From positions 4,042-9,945 of the forward strand of contig DBCW01000035.1 in the NCBI GenBank assembly GCA_002293265.1: 5,904 nt of DNA, written 5' to 3'. Source of the stretch: Eggerthellales bacterium UBA948. Lineage in GTDB: Bacteria; Actinomycetota; Coriobacteriia; Coriobacteriales; UBA8131. Every line of letters starts with the position of its first letter. Positions within the stretch are counted from its first letter, which is position 1. The position numbers and the translations under genes were made by a program. The notes under the pieces are model-generated. The model was given only the letters and a program-made list of their open reading frames with translations. It was not told the DNA's origin and did no database searches. Shown piece after piece: positions 1 to 4,904 of the stretch.

Positions 1-731
1 CTGCCGTACTTGTCGACAATTTTGAACACACCTTGTCTGGTGATGCGTTTGCCTCTGGTGTTTAGGAAAACTGCGATACCGTCTATGGGCTTAACTGAGC
101 GCTTGGGATGCAGATCGCTTCGCGCACCGGATAAGTAAGCACTAAGTGCTTTGAGCGCCGTGCCGCTAATAGGCACCACCCGCTGCTTGTCTCCCTTGCC
201 TGTGACCCGCAAGAGCTCTTCATCTAAGAGCACTGCTTGTCTGTCTAAGCCCACCAACTCCGATACTCTGAGACCACAGCCGTAAAGCACTTCAAGCATT
301 GCGCTGTCGCGTACCCCAGCTGGTGTATCAGGAAAACTCTGATCTAACAAGGTGCATACTTGCTGGATACTTAATGTGTCAGGGAGAAGATCGGGTATCT
401 TTGGTAATCTCATGGCAGCAGTGGGATCTTTGGTTGAAGACCCATCTCGCACACAGAACTTATGAAAGCTTTTTATCGAAGCCACCTGGCGTTTAATCGT
501 TGCCGGAGCTAGTTCCAGCGTTTGCATCTGCACCAGATATTCGCTTACTTGATCGCGCTCAATTTCGTCAAGGTCATTGGCTCCGCTTTTTGACATCCAA
601 ATAAGGTAACGCTCAAGATCACGTCCATAAGCTTCCAGTGTGAGTTTTGAGGATCCTTTTTCAAAGGCCAGATAAGTTAAATACTCTTTGAGCGCTCGGG
701 CAAAAGCAGGTTTGATTGATGAGGACTGCAC
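1..731 (-). CDS. xerD: Tyrosine recombinase XerD-like, C-terminus cut off by the window edge
   Basis: This is a site-specific recombinase of the XerC/XerD type. Family members resolve chromosome dimers at dif sites in the cytoplasm. About 243 of roughly 300 residues are visible. The N-terminal SAM-like core-binding domain spans about residues 8-95 and includes an EKGSSKLTLEAYGRDLERYL stretch. The catalytic domain starts near residue 118. The first catalytic arginine is R155 in GCGLRVSEL, and the catalytic lysine is K179 in TGKGDKQRVVP. The HxxR motif, the second histidine and the nucleophilic tyrosine lie beyond the left edge, so activity cannot be confirmed. The start is GTG at 731: an in-frame TAG at 741-743 closes the frame upstream, no other good start is near, and AGGG at 739-742 sits 7 bases before it. 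That TAG is also the stop of the upstream gene, which suggests translational coupling. XerD is preferred over XerC from the N-terminal pattern; a XerC or other Xer paralogue remains possible. Confidence 0.85.
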   Translation of the reverse strand, partial: MQSSSIKPAFARALKEYLTYLAFEKGSSKLTLEAYGRDLERYLIWMSKSGANDLDEIERDQVSEYLVQMQTLELAPATIKRQVASIKSFHKFCVRDGSSTKDPTAAMRLPKIPDLLPDTLSIQQVCTLLDQSFPDTPAGVRDSAMLEVLYGCGLRVSELVGLDRQAVLLDEELLRVTGKGDKQRVVPISGTALKALSAYLSGARSDLHPKRSVKPIDGIAVFLNTRGKRITRQGVFKIVDKYG

Positions 732-740
732 ATCCTCACC

Positions 741-1874
741 CTATCCTCTTTCTTTGAGTACTTTGGCAGCGTAAATGCCGGCAGCAAAGGCAGCAGAGAA
801 GAACACCGGATCGTGTTCTTGGGTACGCCCCATGGTCATTACCTTGAGACCCATAAGATCTATGGTCGCCGCATCGAAATCGGGGTTTACGATGGTGTGG
901 CGTTTGGTTATGCCGGATTCCTCGATCTGAGTCTCCAGAATCTCTTTTTGCTCAGCAGAAATGTGCGGAGGAAGAGGAATGTAGGATTTGACCAAACAGG
1001 CGCGGCTCAGCGCTGTGATCGTGTGGTGGCTTACGCCTTGATGGCGCGCACGCGCATCGGTAAAAGACATGCGCAAGGTAGCTATTGGCATGCCGTCTAA
1101 AACTGCAGCAGCATTCAGCGCCTCAGCTTGCGCTAATCCGCCGTGACCAAAGCGTGTTGCCGTGCCAACAATTCCGGGACCTTGAGCGACAATAATAATG
1201 TCTGCCTGACAAACTGCCACTGCTGCCAACATACCTGAGTAGAGATTTACTGCTTCGTAGTCTCCGCCAAAAGCCTGCCCACATGTTATTGATGCGCAAA
1301 GCAGACCTTTCTCACGCATTTGCACCAATAGATCAGAAAATGATGCCAGCAATGCCGCCTCGTCTGTCATGCAATAAACGATTTTGGCATCCGGTAATTC
1401 GTGCTTAATCGCCGCAGCTATCAGCGGAACTTGACTATGCAACTCACAGCAGACCACCGGAGTGCCTTTAAGTGAGTTGGTTTCGTTAACTATTTTGTGA
1501 AATGGCGAATCCGGCTCTTCTACAGACAGCACATCGTGTTGCATAGGGGTATAGCGAAGCTTTATGATGTGCCCCCCACCGGGTGCCGGGTCGTTGAAAA
1601 CTACTGACCCATTTTGCGGGTCATCGATGCTTTGTCTGGTAGCCGTGATGTTGGCAATGATCGGGCTTATACCGCCGGTACCCAATTTTAGATCAACGGC
1701 AGTAACATTCATCAACACCATGTCGCCAACGCCGCACTGAGGAGCAAGGTCTTCGTAAAGCAATGCCTTGCCTTGCACTACCTCTCCGTCAACTTCCTCG
1801 TACTCGACAACCAGATGTTGAACCCCATGCTTTGCCTCTTGAGCTTTAATTACGCGAGCGGTTACTAGGCGCAT
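741..1874 (-). CDS. DUF3866 family protein, function unknown
   Basis: The 377-residue product matches my memory of the DUF3866 family, found in Gram-positive bacteria. No biochemical role is known to me. Visible hallmarks are a beta-rich N-terminal part (about 1-100), a GHIIKLRYTPMQ motif at 101-112, a cysteine- and glycine-rich ITCGQAFGGDYEAVNLYSGM segment at 196-215, a QGPGIVGTATRFGHGG loop at 231-246 followed by an Ala-rich helix (LAQAEALNAAAVLDG), and a DARARHQGVSHHT cluster at 273-285. The conserved His, Arg and Gly residues look like an enzyme or nucleotide-binding site, but that is inference. No signal peptide or convincing membrane segment is seen, so the protein is probably cytoplasmic. 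The ATG at 1874 has a weak GTGAG at 1880-1884. The gene lies 42 bases after yebC and 9 bases before xerD, in the same direction, consistent with one operon. Confidence 0.85.
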   Translation of the reverse strand: MRLVTARVIKAQEAKHGVQHLVVEYEEVDGEVVQGKALLYEDLAPQCGVGDMVLMNVTAVDLKLGTGGISPIIANITATRQSIDDPQNGSVVFNDPAPGGGHIIKLRYTPMQHDVLSVEEPDSPFHKIVNETNSLKGTPVVCCELHSQVPLIAAAIKHELPDAKIVYCMTDEAALLASFSDLLVQMREKGLLCASITCGQAFGGDYEAVNLYSGMLAAVAVCQADIIIVAQGPGIVGTATRFGHGGLAQAEALNAAAVLDGMPIATLRMSFTDARARHQGVSHHTITALSRACLVKSYIPLPPHISAEQKEILETQIEESGITKRHTIVNPDFDAATIDLMGLKVMTMGRTQEHDPVFFSAAFAAGIYAAKVLKERG

Positions 1875-1916
1875 ATATACTCACTATCTTGTCTAATGCC
1901 GGGCAGCTGGTTTAGA

Positions 1917-2675
1917 TCAGTCTTCCAACGCCTCTAATATCTCATCGGTGATGTCCATGGAGTGATAAACATTTTGCAGATCCTCAAGCTCTTCTAACCT
2001 GTCGATAAGGCGCATGACCTTTTTCGCATCGCTAACGCTTACCTCTGTAGGTGTGGTTGGCTCCATGATCAACTCGTAGCCTTTGACTTCGATGCCAAGA
2101 CCTTCAAGGGCGTTTCTCACGTTGGTGAGCTCTGTGGAAGCCGTTGTTACGATCCACTCATCCTCGCCGTCCTCATAATCATCTCCGCCGGCTTCGGCTA
2201 CTTGCATCATAAACTCGTCTTCATCAGGGCAAGCACTTTTCTCCACCATGATCTGACCTTTGCGCTCAAATTGGAATGCCACACTTCCTGTGGTACCCAG
2301 GTTTCCGCCGCTGTGGGTAAACGCGCTTCTTACATCTGCTGCAGTGCGGTTACGGTTGTCTGTGAGTGCCTCGCAATATACGGCTACACCGGCAGGACCG
2401 TATCCCTCGTAGACAACGTTTTCCCATTTAGCGCTGTCAGAGCCGGCGCCAAAAGCCTTCTTTATCGCTGCATCTATTTTGTCTTTTGGCAGCGAGTAGC
2501 TTTTTGCCTTAGCAACAGCCGCACTCAGCGATGCGTTGTTCTCGGGATTTGGATCGCCGCCCTCTTTGGCAGCAACAGTGATGTTGCGCGACAGCTTGGA
2601 AAACAAAGCGCTGCGCTTTTTATCCTGCGCGGCCTTGCGATGTTTGGTGGTAGCCCATTTAGAATGTCCTGACAT
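1917..2675 (-). CDS. yebC: YebC/PmpR (TACO1) family protein
   Basis: The 252-residue product has full family length. The N-terminus MSGHSKWATTKHRKAAQDKK is the family signature, followed by RSALFSKLSRNITVAAKEGG (21-40) and the helical domain 1. The central domains carry VVYEGYGPAGVAVYCEALTD (87-106), NRNRTAADVRSAF (107-119) and GGNLGTTGSVAFQFERKG (123-140). The acidic C-terminus is typical. Members were first described as DNA-binding regulators (PmpR). The mitochondrial homologue TACO1 is a translational activator, and bacterial YebC has been linked to relief of ribosome stalling at proline-rich sequences. The role here could be either. The start is ATG at 2675 with AAGGG at 2682-2686, 6 bases upstream. 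The 5' leader contains a GC-rich stem-loop and, further upstream, a large palindrome, each described separately. Confidence 0.95.
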   Translation of the reverse strand: MSGHSKWATTKHRKAAQDKKRSALFSKLSRNITVAAKEGGDPNPENNASLSAAVAKAKSYSLPKDKIDAAIKKAFGAGSDSAKWENVVYEGYGPAGVAVYCEALTDNRNRTAADVRSAFTHSGGNLGTTGSVAFQFERKGQIMVEKSACPDEDEFMMQVAEAGGDDYEDGEDEWIVTTASTELTNVRNALEGLGIEVKGYELIMEPTTPTEVSVSDAKKVMRLIDRLEELEDLQNVYHSMDITDEILEALED

Positions 2676-2696
2676 ATTTAACCCTTCAAATGTGTT

Positions 2697-2717
2697 GCGC
2701 CCGGTAGCTTTGGGCGC
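2697..2717 (-). promoter_or_regulatory. GC-rich stem-loop in the yebC leader
   Basis: GCGCCC at 2697-2702 and GGGCGC at 2712-2717 form a perfect 6-bp all-GC stem around a 9-base loop. On the minus strand it ends 10 bases before the yebC Shine-Dalgarno sequence, so in the mRNA it sits just ahead of the ribosome site. No uridine run follows on the minus strand, which argues against termination there. On the plus strand a loose TCTTAGTTATGTT follows, which would be at best a weak terminator. The role is unknown. Confidence 0.4.
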
Positions 2718-2728
2718 TCTTAGTTATG

Positions 2729-2897
2729 TTAAGGAAGTGCCGTTTTAATGCTTGTGCGTCAGATTCTGTTTAGTTTGTTCCAGATCTGTTTGAGCAGGCT
2801 ACGGCACTACCTGGCGTAATGTCGTTGTCTGCTCGGACATAGCTGGGGCAAACTGAGCAGAAGATGGCGTGCAATGGTTAAATCGGTGCTTCCTTAA
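2729..2897 (+). repeat. 169-base gapless imperfect palindrome; MITE-like element or long hairpin RNA
   Basis: The left arm 2729-2810 and right arm 2816-2897 align as reverse complements over 82 positions with no insertion or deletion, around a 5-base centre at 2811-2815. By hand count 59 positions are Watson-Crick pairs and 23 are not. Of those 23, 14 become G.U pairs in a plus-strand transcript, giving 73 of 82 paired. Only 1 of the 23 would be a G.U pair in the minus-strand transcript. Both ends read TTAAGGAAG when read inward, so TTAA may be a duplicated 4-base target and GGAAG the true terminus, giving a 161-base core (2733-2893). No open reading frame of note lies inside. A third copy of the end sequence lies at 2941-2961, so the sequence behaves as a repeat. 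No convincing plus-strand promoter was found upstream. It resembles in architecture the small palindromic elements known as ERIC or MITEs, but I do not recognise it as a named family. Confidence 0.8.
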
Positions 2898-2912
2898 GCA
2901 AAGGACTATTTT

Positions 2913-2930
2913 ACTACATTGGTAGTTTTT
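2913..2930 (+). terminator. Weak terminator-like hairpin after the palindrome
   Basis: ACTAC (2913-2917) pairs with GTAGT (2922-2926) around a 4-base loop, and the T run from 2926 to 2930 follows. The stem is only 5 bp with two G-C pairs, so it is weak. Its orientation would end a plus-strand transcript that includes the palindrome at 2729-2897. That is the only reason to take it seriously, since no plus-strand gene lies upstream. Confidence 0.3.
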
Positions 2931-2940
2931 ATTACTGGAG

Positions 2941-2961
2941 GGAAGTGCCGATTTAATGCTT
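2941..2961 (+). repeat. Partial direct copy of the palindrome's left end, overlapping the end of vapC
   Basis: This segment matches 2733-2753, the left end of the palindrome, at 20 of 21 bases; the single difference is A at 2951 for T. Similarity stops sharply on both sides: TTAA is absent before it, and the next bases diverge. On the minus strand the copy supplies the last two codons (Lys-His) and the TAA stop of vapC. Together with flanking bases it can also form an AGGGAAG/CTTCCCT stem (2939-2945 with 2959-2965), without a T run on either side. Confidence 0.7.
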
Positions 2962-3435
2962 CCCTGTGGATTTGCCCTGCAAGGATTTATCTATCTCCTC
3001 CAGCACCGCGCTGTTTGCCTCAAGATAATCCGCATCAAGAATGTGGATGCACTCTACGCCTTGTTGCTCGCAAAGCTTTATCAGCTTCATGTCTAATGTG
3101 GCAAGTATTGCTTGCCTGCGCTGTGCCAGCAACAAATAAAGCATGTCGTAAGCCGAGTAGTTAAGCCGCGTTGATTCTTTGAGTGCACCTATACAATACT
3201 CCTGCATGGGTACAAACTCATCGATCATGTGGGTTGCGCGGGCCAGAAGTCTAAATGATTCCTCCAAAGTGATTTTGCCGGATTTGACGTATTTGCTTAG
3301 CGCATTAATTATCTCGATACGGAATAGATCTGTGGTTATCACTTTCTCGTTTGGCTCAATGAGACCGTAGATGCAATTGCCGTTGTCAGTTTTTAACACG
3401 ATCTCAACTGCTGCACTGCAATCAAGAACTATCAT
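2953..3435 (-). CDS. vapC: PIN-domain toxin, VapC/FitB type
   Basis: The 160-residue product is a PIN-domain ribonuclease of the VapC toxin family, which cleaves RNA (often tRNA or rRNA) using a metal ion held by conserved acidic residues. The candidates are D5 in VLDCSAAV, E41 in FRIEIINAL, D97 in YSAYDMLYLLLA and D115 in ATLDMKL; all four expected positions are filled, so the toxin looks intact. Its length is slightly above the 125-150 typical of the family because of a C-terminal tail (about 137-160), whose last two residues come from a repeat copy. It overlaps the antitoxin gene by 4 bases (ATGA at 3432-3435), the usual arrangement for coupled toxin-antitoxin translation. The RNA target cannot be told from sequence. 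Confidence 0.88.
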   Translation of the reverse strand: MIVLDCSAAVEIVLKTDNGNCIYGLIEPNEKVITTDLFRIEIINALSKYVKSGKITLEESFRLLARATHMIDEFVPMQEYCIGALKESTRLNYSAYDMLYLLLAQRRQAILATLDMKLIKLCEQQGVECIHILDADYLEANSAVLEEIDKSLQGKSTGKH

Positions 3436-3728
3436 CTGGAATCTCTCATTTCACGAATGATTTCCACCGCAGAAGGAAATCCCTCTTCAACAATAATCGG
3501 TTCGCTGGCCGCGATTTCTGCAAACAGCTTTTTTCTCCTGCGAATGCGAGCTTGTATCTCTTCTTCTGTTTCCCCCGGCTCACCTGATGTGGTTCGTATT
3601 TTTCTGTTTAATCCGCAATCAACCAAATGAATTGTCTGTTGAGCAATACTACGATGCTCTCGCCTTGCAGCCTCTTTCAGCTGTTCATACAGTTCTTCCG
3701 GGAAATCCCTTACTTGTAATGCCGGCAT
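3432..3728 (-). CDS. vapB: Ribbon-helix-helix antitoxin, VapB/FitA type
   Basis: The 98-residue product is the antitoxin partner of the following PIN toxin. The N-terminal ribbon-helix-helix DNA-binding domain shows the beta strand ALQVRDFP (3-10), helix 1 EELYEQLKEAARREH (11-25) and helix 2 SIAQQTIHLVDCGL (27-40), the FitA-like pattern. A linker and a charged region (54-72) follow. The C-terminal part (about 75-98, with FPSAVEIIREMRDSR) should wrap the toxin and block its active site. The ATG at 3728 has a strong GGAGG at 3737-3741. Family members bind their own promoter as dimers, alone or with the toxin; a palindrome over the -10 box is the likely operator. Confidence 0.87.
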   Translation of the reverse strand: MPALQVRDFPEELYEQLKEAARREHRSIAQQTIHLVDCGLNRKIRTTSGEPGETEEEIQARIRRRKKLFAEIAASEPIIVEEGFPSAVEIIREMRDSR

Positions 3729-3754
3729 GGTTTACACCTCCAATAGTTTTAATG

Positions 3755-3769
3755 CATGTATTATACATG
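3755..3769. promoter_or_regulatory. Operator-like palindrome over the vapB -10 box
   Basis: CATGTATTATACATG is a perfect odd palindrome: 7 complementary bases on each side of a central T. It contains the minus-strand TATAAT box, so a bound protein would block RNA polymerase. The VapB dimer or VapBC complex is the natural candidate ligand, by analogy with other vapBC systems. Binding itself is inferred. Confidence 0.6.
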
Positions 3770-3788
3770 TATTTTACACGCATAACAA
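3760..3788 (-). promoter_or_regulatory. Sigma-70 type promoter of vapBC
   Basis: On the minus strand TTGTTA (3783-3788) and a perfect TATAAT (3760-3765) are separated by 17 bases. Transcription should begin near 3753, giving a short leader of about 25 bases before the vapB ATG at 3728. Confidence 0.7.
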
Positions 3789-3802
3789 AACTGGACAAGA
3801 AA

Positions 3803-3812
3803 TGTAAAGCAA
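3803..3812 (+). promoter_or_regulatory. Direct repeat 1 flanking the HTH-ABC operon promoter
   Basis: TGTAAAGCAA here recurs at 3849-3858, and the match continues imperfectly to 13 of 14 bases. This copy lies just upstream of the -35 box at 3815. The starts are 46 bases apart. It is a candidate binding site for the small HTH regulator encoded just downstream. Confidence 0.45.
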
Positions 3813-3814
3813 AC

Positions 3815-3842
3815 TTGACACCACCGGAAATTCAAGTATACT
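3815..3842 (+). promoter_or_regulatory. Sigma-70 type promoter of the HTH-ABC transporter operon
   Basis: A perfect TTGACA (3815-3820) and TATACT (3837-3842, 5 of 6 to consensus) are separated by 16 bases. The predicted start is near 3849, about 30 bases before the ATG at 3879. It is divergent from the vapBC promoter, the two -35 boxes being only 26 bases apart, so proteins bound at one could affect the other. Confidence 0.75.
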
Positions 3843-3848
3843 GCTCTT

Positions 3849-3858
3849 TGTAAAGCAA
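3849..3858 (+). promoter_or_regulatory. Direct repeat 2 at the predicted transcription start
   Basis: This is the second TGTAAAGCAA copy, coinciding with the predicted +1 region of the rightward promoter. A repressor bound here and at 3803-3812 would bracket the promoter. Confidence 0.45.
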
Positions 3859-3878
3859 CCTTTGCATCGGAAGTGAGC

Positions 3879-4079
3879 ATGAAAAACCATATCGAACAGT
3901 TGCGTAAAGAGAGAGGTATCACCCAAGAGGAATTGGCCGATGCCCTTGATGTCTCGCGCCAAACTATCAGTTCGCTTGAAAATGGTCGCTACAGCCCATC
4001 TATTCAACTCGCATTCAAGATTGCGCATTACTTTTCTCTGGGAATTGAAGAGATATTTATTTACGAGGAGGGATGCTAA
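3879..4079 (+). CDS. Small Xre-family helix-turn-helix regulator (YozG-like)
   Basis: The 66-residue product is almost only a Cro/C1-type HTH domain: MKNHIEQLRKERGITQEELA, then the recognition segment DVSRQTISSLENGRYSPS at 24-41, and an end in IEEIFIYEE typical of this short subfamily. Such proteins often head operons for membrane proteins or ABC exporters and usually act as local DNA-binding regulators. A GTG at 3873 would add two residues, but ATG at 3879 is preferred: GGAAG at 3869-3873 lies 5 bases before it and relatives begin MKN. It follows the promoter at 3815-3842 and precedes the ATPase gene directly, so it probably regulates its own operon. No effector domain is present, so any signal sensing would need a partner or work through protein level. 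Confidence 0.88.
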   Translation: MKNHIEQLRKERGITQEELADALDVSRQTISSLENGRYSPSIQLAFKIAHYFSLGIEEIFIYEEGC

Positions 4080-4121
4080 CAAATGGAAACACTAAAAAGG
4101 CGCACAGAAAGGAAGGAAACG

Positions 4122-4904
4122 ATGGATCAAAGACCGATCATCGAAGCGCGAGGCTTATCAAAGACATTTAAGTTGTCTGCAAAGCAAATGCGTATCGAAA
4201 ACGCTAAGCAACCACTGCGGATTGCTGTAGATAATCTCGATCTTACTGCGCAGCGAGGTGAGATCTATGGACTACTGGGACCTAACGGTGCCGGGAAAAC
4301 AACAGTGCTTCGCATGTTGGCGACACTTATCAAGCCGGATAGCGGAGACGCAGTTATTGAGAGTCACTCCATAATTACAGCCCCGGAGAAAGTGCGCGCC
4401 TCCATAGGTTTTCTCACCAGTGAACTTAAACTTGAGGACTTTTTTACTCCCAATTATTTGTTTGGATTTTTCTCCACACTGCATAATGTAGATTCAAAGA
4501 CGGCTGCTGTGCGAAAGGAAAAGCTCTTCAAGCACTTTGGAATCGATGAGTTTGCTGAGGTGAAAGTAGGAAATCTCTCCACCGGCATGAAGCAAAAGAC
4601 CTCGCTGGTCATATCCCTGGTGCATGATCCCGACGTAATCATCTTTGATGAGCCAACCAACGGACTGGATGTTATCACCGCCAAAGTGGTAACCGACTAT
4701 CTGCTGGAGCTTAAAGCGACAGGCAAGACCGTTATTTTAAGCACCCACATATTTAGCTTGGTCGAAAAACTTTGCGACCGTGTTGGCATCATCATCAACG
4801 GACAAATGATTAAGGAAGGTACACTTGCTGAAGTATCCGGCGGAAAAGATCTGGAGCAGGTGTTCTTTGACCTCTACTCCGCTGTTGTGGAGGAGGTGGC
4901 ATAA
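4122..4904 (+). CDS. ABC transporter ATP-binding protein, NatA-like
   Basis: The 260-residue product is the cytoplasmic ATPase that should power the permease encoded next. It shows Walker A GPNGAGKT (53-60), signature LSTGMKQK (152-159), Walker B VIIFDEP (172-178), D-loop GLD (181-183) and H-loop STH with H209. The usual Q-loop glutamine is replaced: the segment reads [15 protein letters not shown] (from 96), as in NatA relatives. NatA/NatB were described as a sodium exporter in Bacillus, but the group also includes drug and peptide exporters, so the substrate is open. Start choice: ATG 4122 has AGGAAGG ending 5 bases upstream. An in-frame ATG at 4083, 3 bases after the HTH stop, has GGAGG at 4067-4071 at a longer spacing of 11 and would add 13 charged residues (METLKRRTERKET). 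Both are possible; 4122 fits the usual family start better. Confidence 0.93.
   Translation: MDQRPIIEARGLSKTFKLSAKQMRIENAKQPLRIAVDNLDLTAQRGEIYGLLGPNGAGKTTVLRMLATLIKPDSGDAVIESHSIITAPEKVRASIGFLTSELKLEDFFTPNYLFGFFSTLHNVDSKTAAVRKEKLFKHFGIDEFAEVKVGNLSTGMKQKTSLVISLVHDPDVIIFDEPTNGLDVITAKVVTDYLLELKATGKTVILSTHIFSLVEKLCDRVGIIINGQMIKEGTLAEVSGGKDLEQVFFDLYSAVVEEVA

Noticed and set aside
813..1100. Plus-strand open frame of 95 codons inside the DUF3866 gene
   Set aside because: It is antisense to a gene with clear family motifs, and its translation has no recognisable domain.
2202..2748. Two plus-strand open frames opposite yebC and its leader
   Set aside because: They lie antisense to yebC, have no family features, and the second runs into the palindrome. 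They look like shadows.
2717..2760. A yebC promoter on the minus strand within or next to the palindrome's left arm
   Set aside because: CATAAC is a poor -10 box and no acceptable -35 box lies at a normal spacing.
2729..2961. CRISPR array suggested by the three copies of the GGAAG-type repeat
   Set aside because: The copies differ in orientation and spacing, and there are no regular spacers and no cas genes.
2939..2965. AGGGAAG/CTTCCCT stem at the end of vapC as an intrinsic terminator
   Set aside because: No T run follows on either strand and the loop is 13 bases, so it was kept only as a note on the repeat copy.
2919..3164. Plus-strand open frame of 81 codons opposite vapC
   Set aside because: It is antisense to a complete PIN-domain gene, rich in Cys and Pro, and lacks a ribosome site.
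3746..3755. GTTTTAATGC match between the vapB leader and the palindrome end, as a second border of a vapBC cassette
   Set aside because: Only 10 AT-rich bases match and the GGAAGTGCCG part is absent; chance is a good explanation.
3774..4082. Minus-strand open frame of 102 codons across the HTH gene and divergent promoters
   Set aside because: It covers a well-supported HTH gene and two promoters and resembles no known protein.
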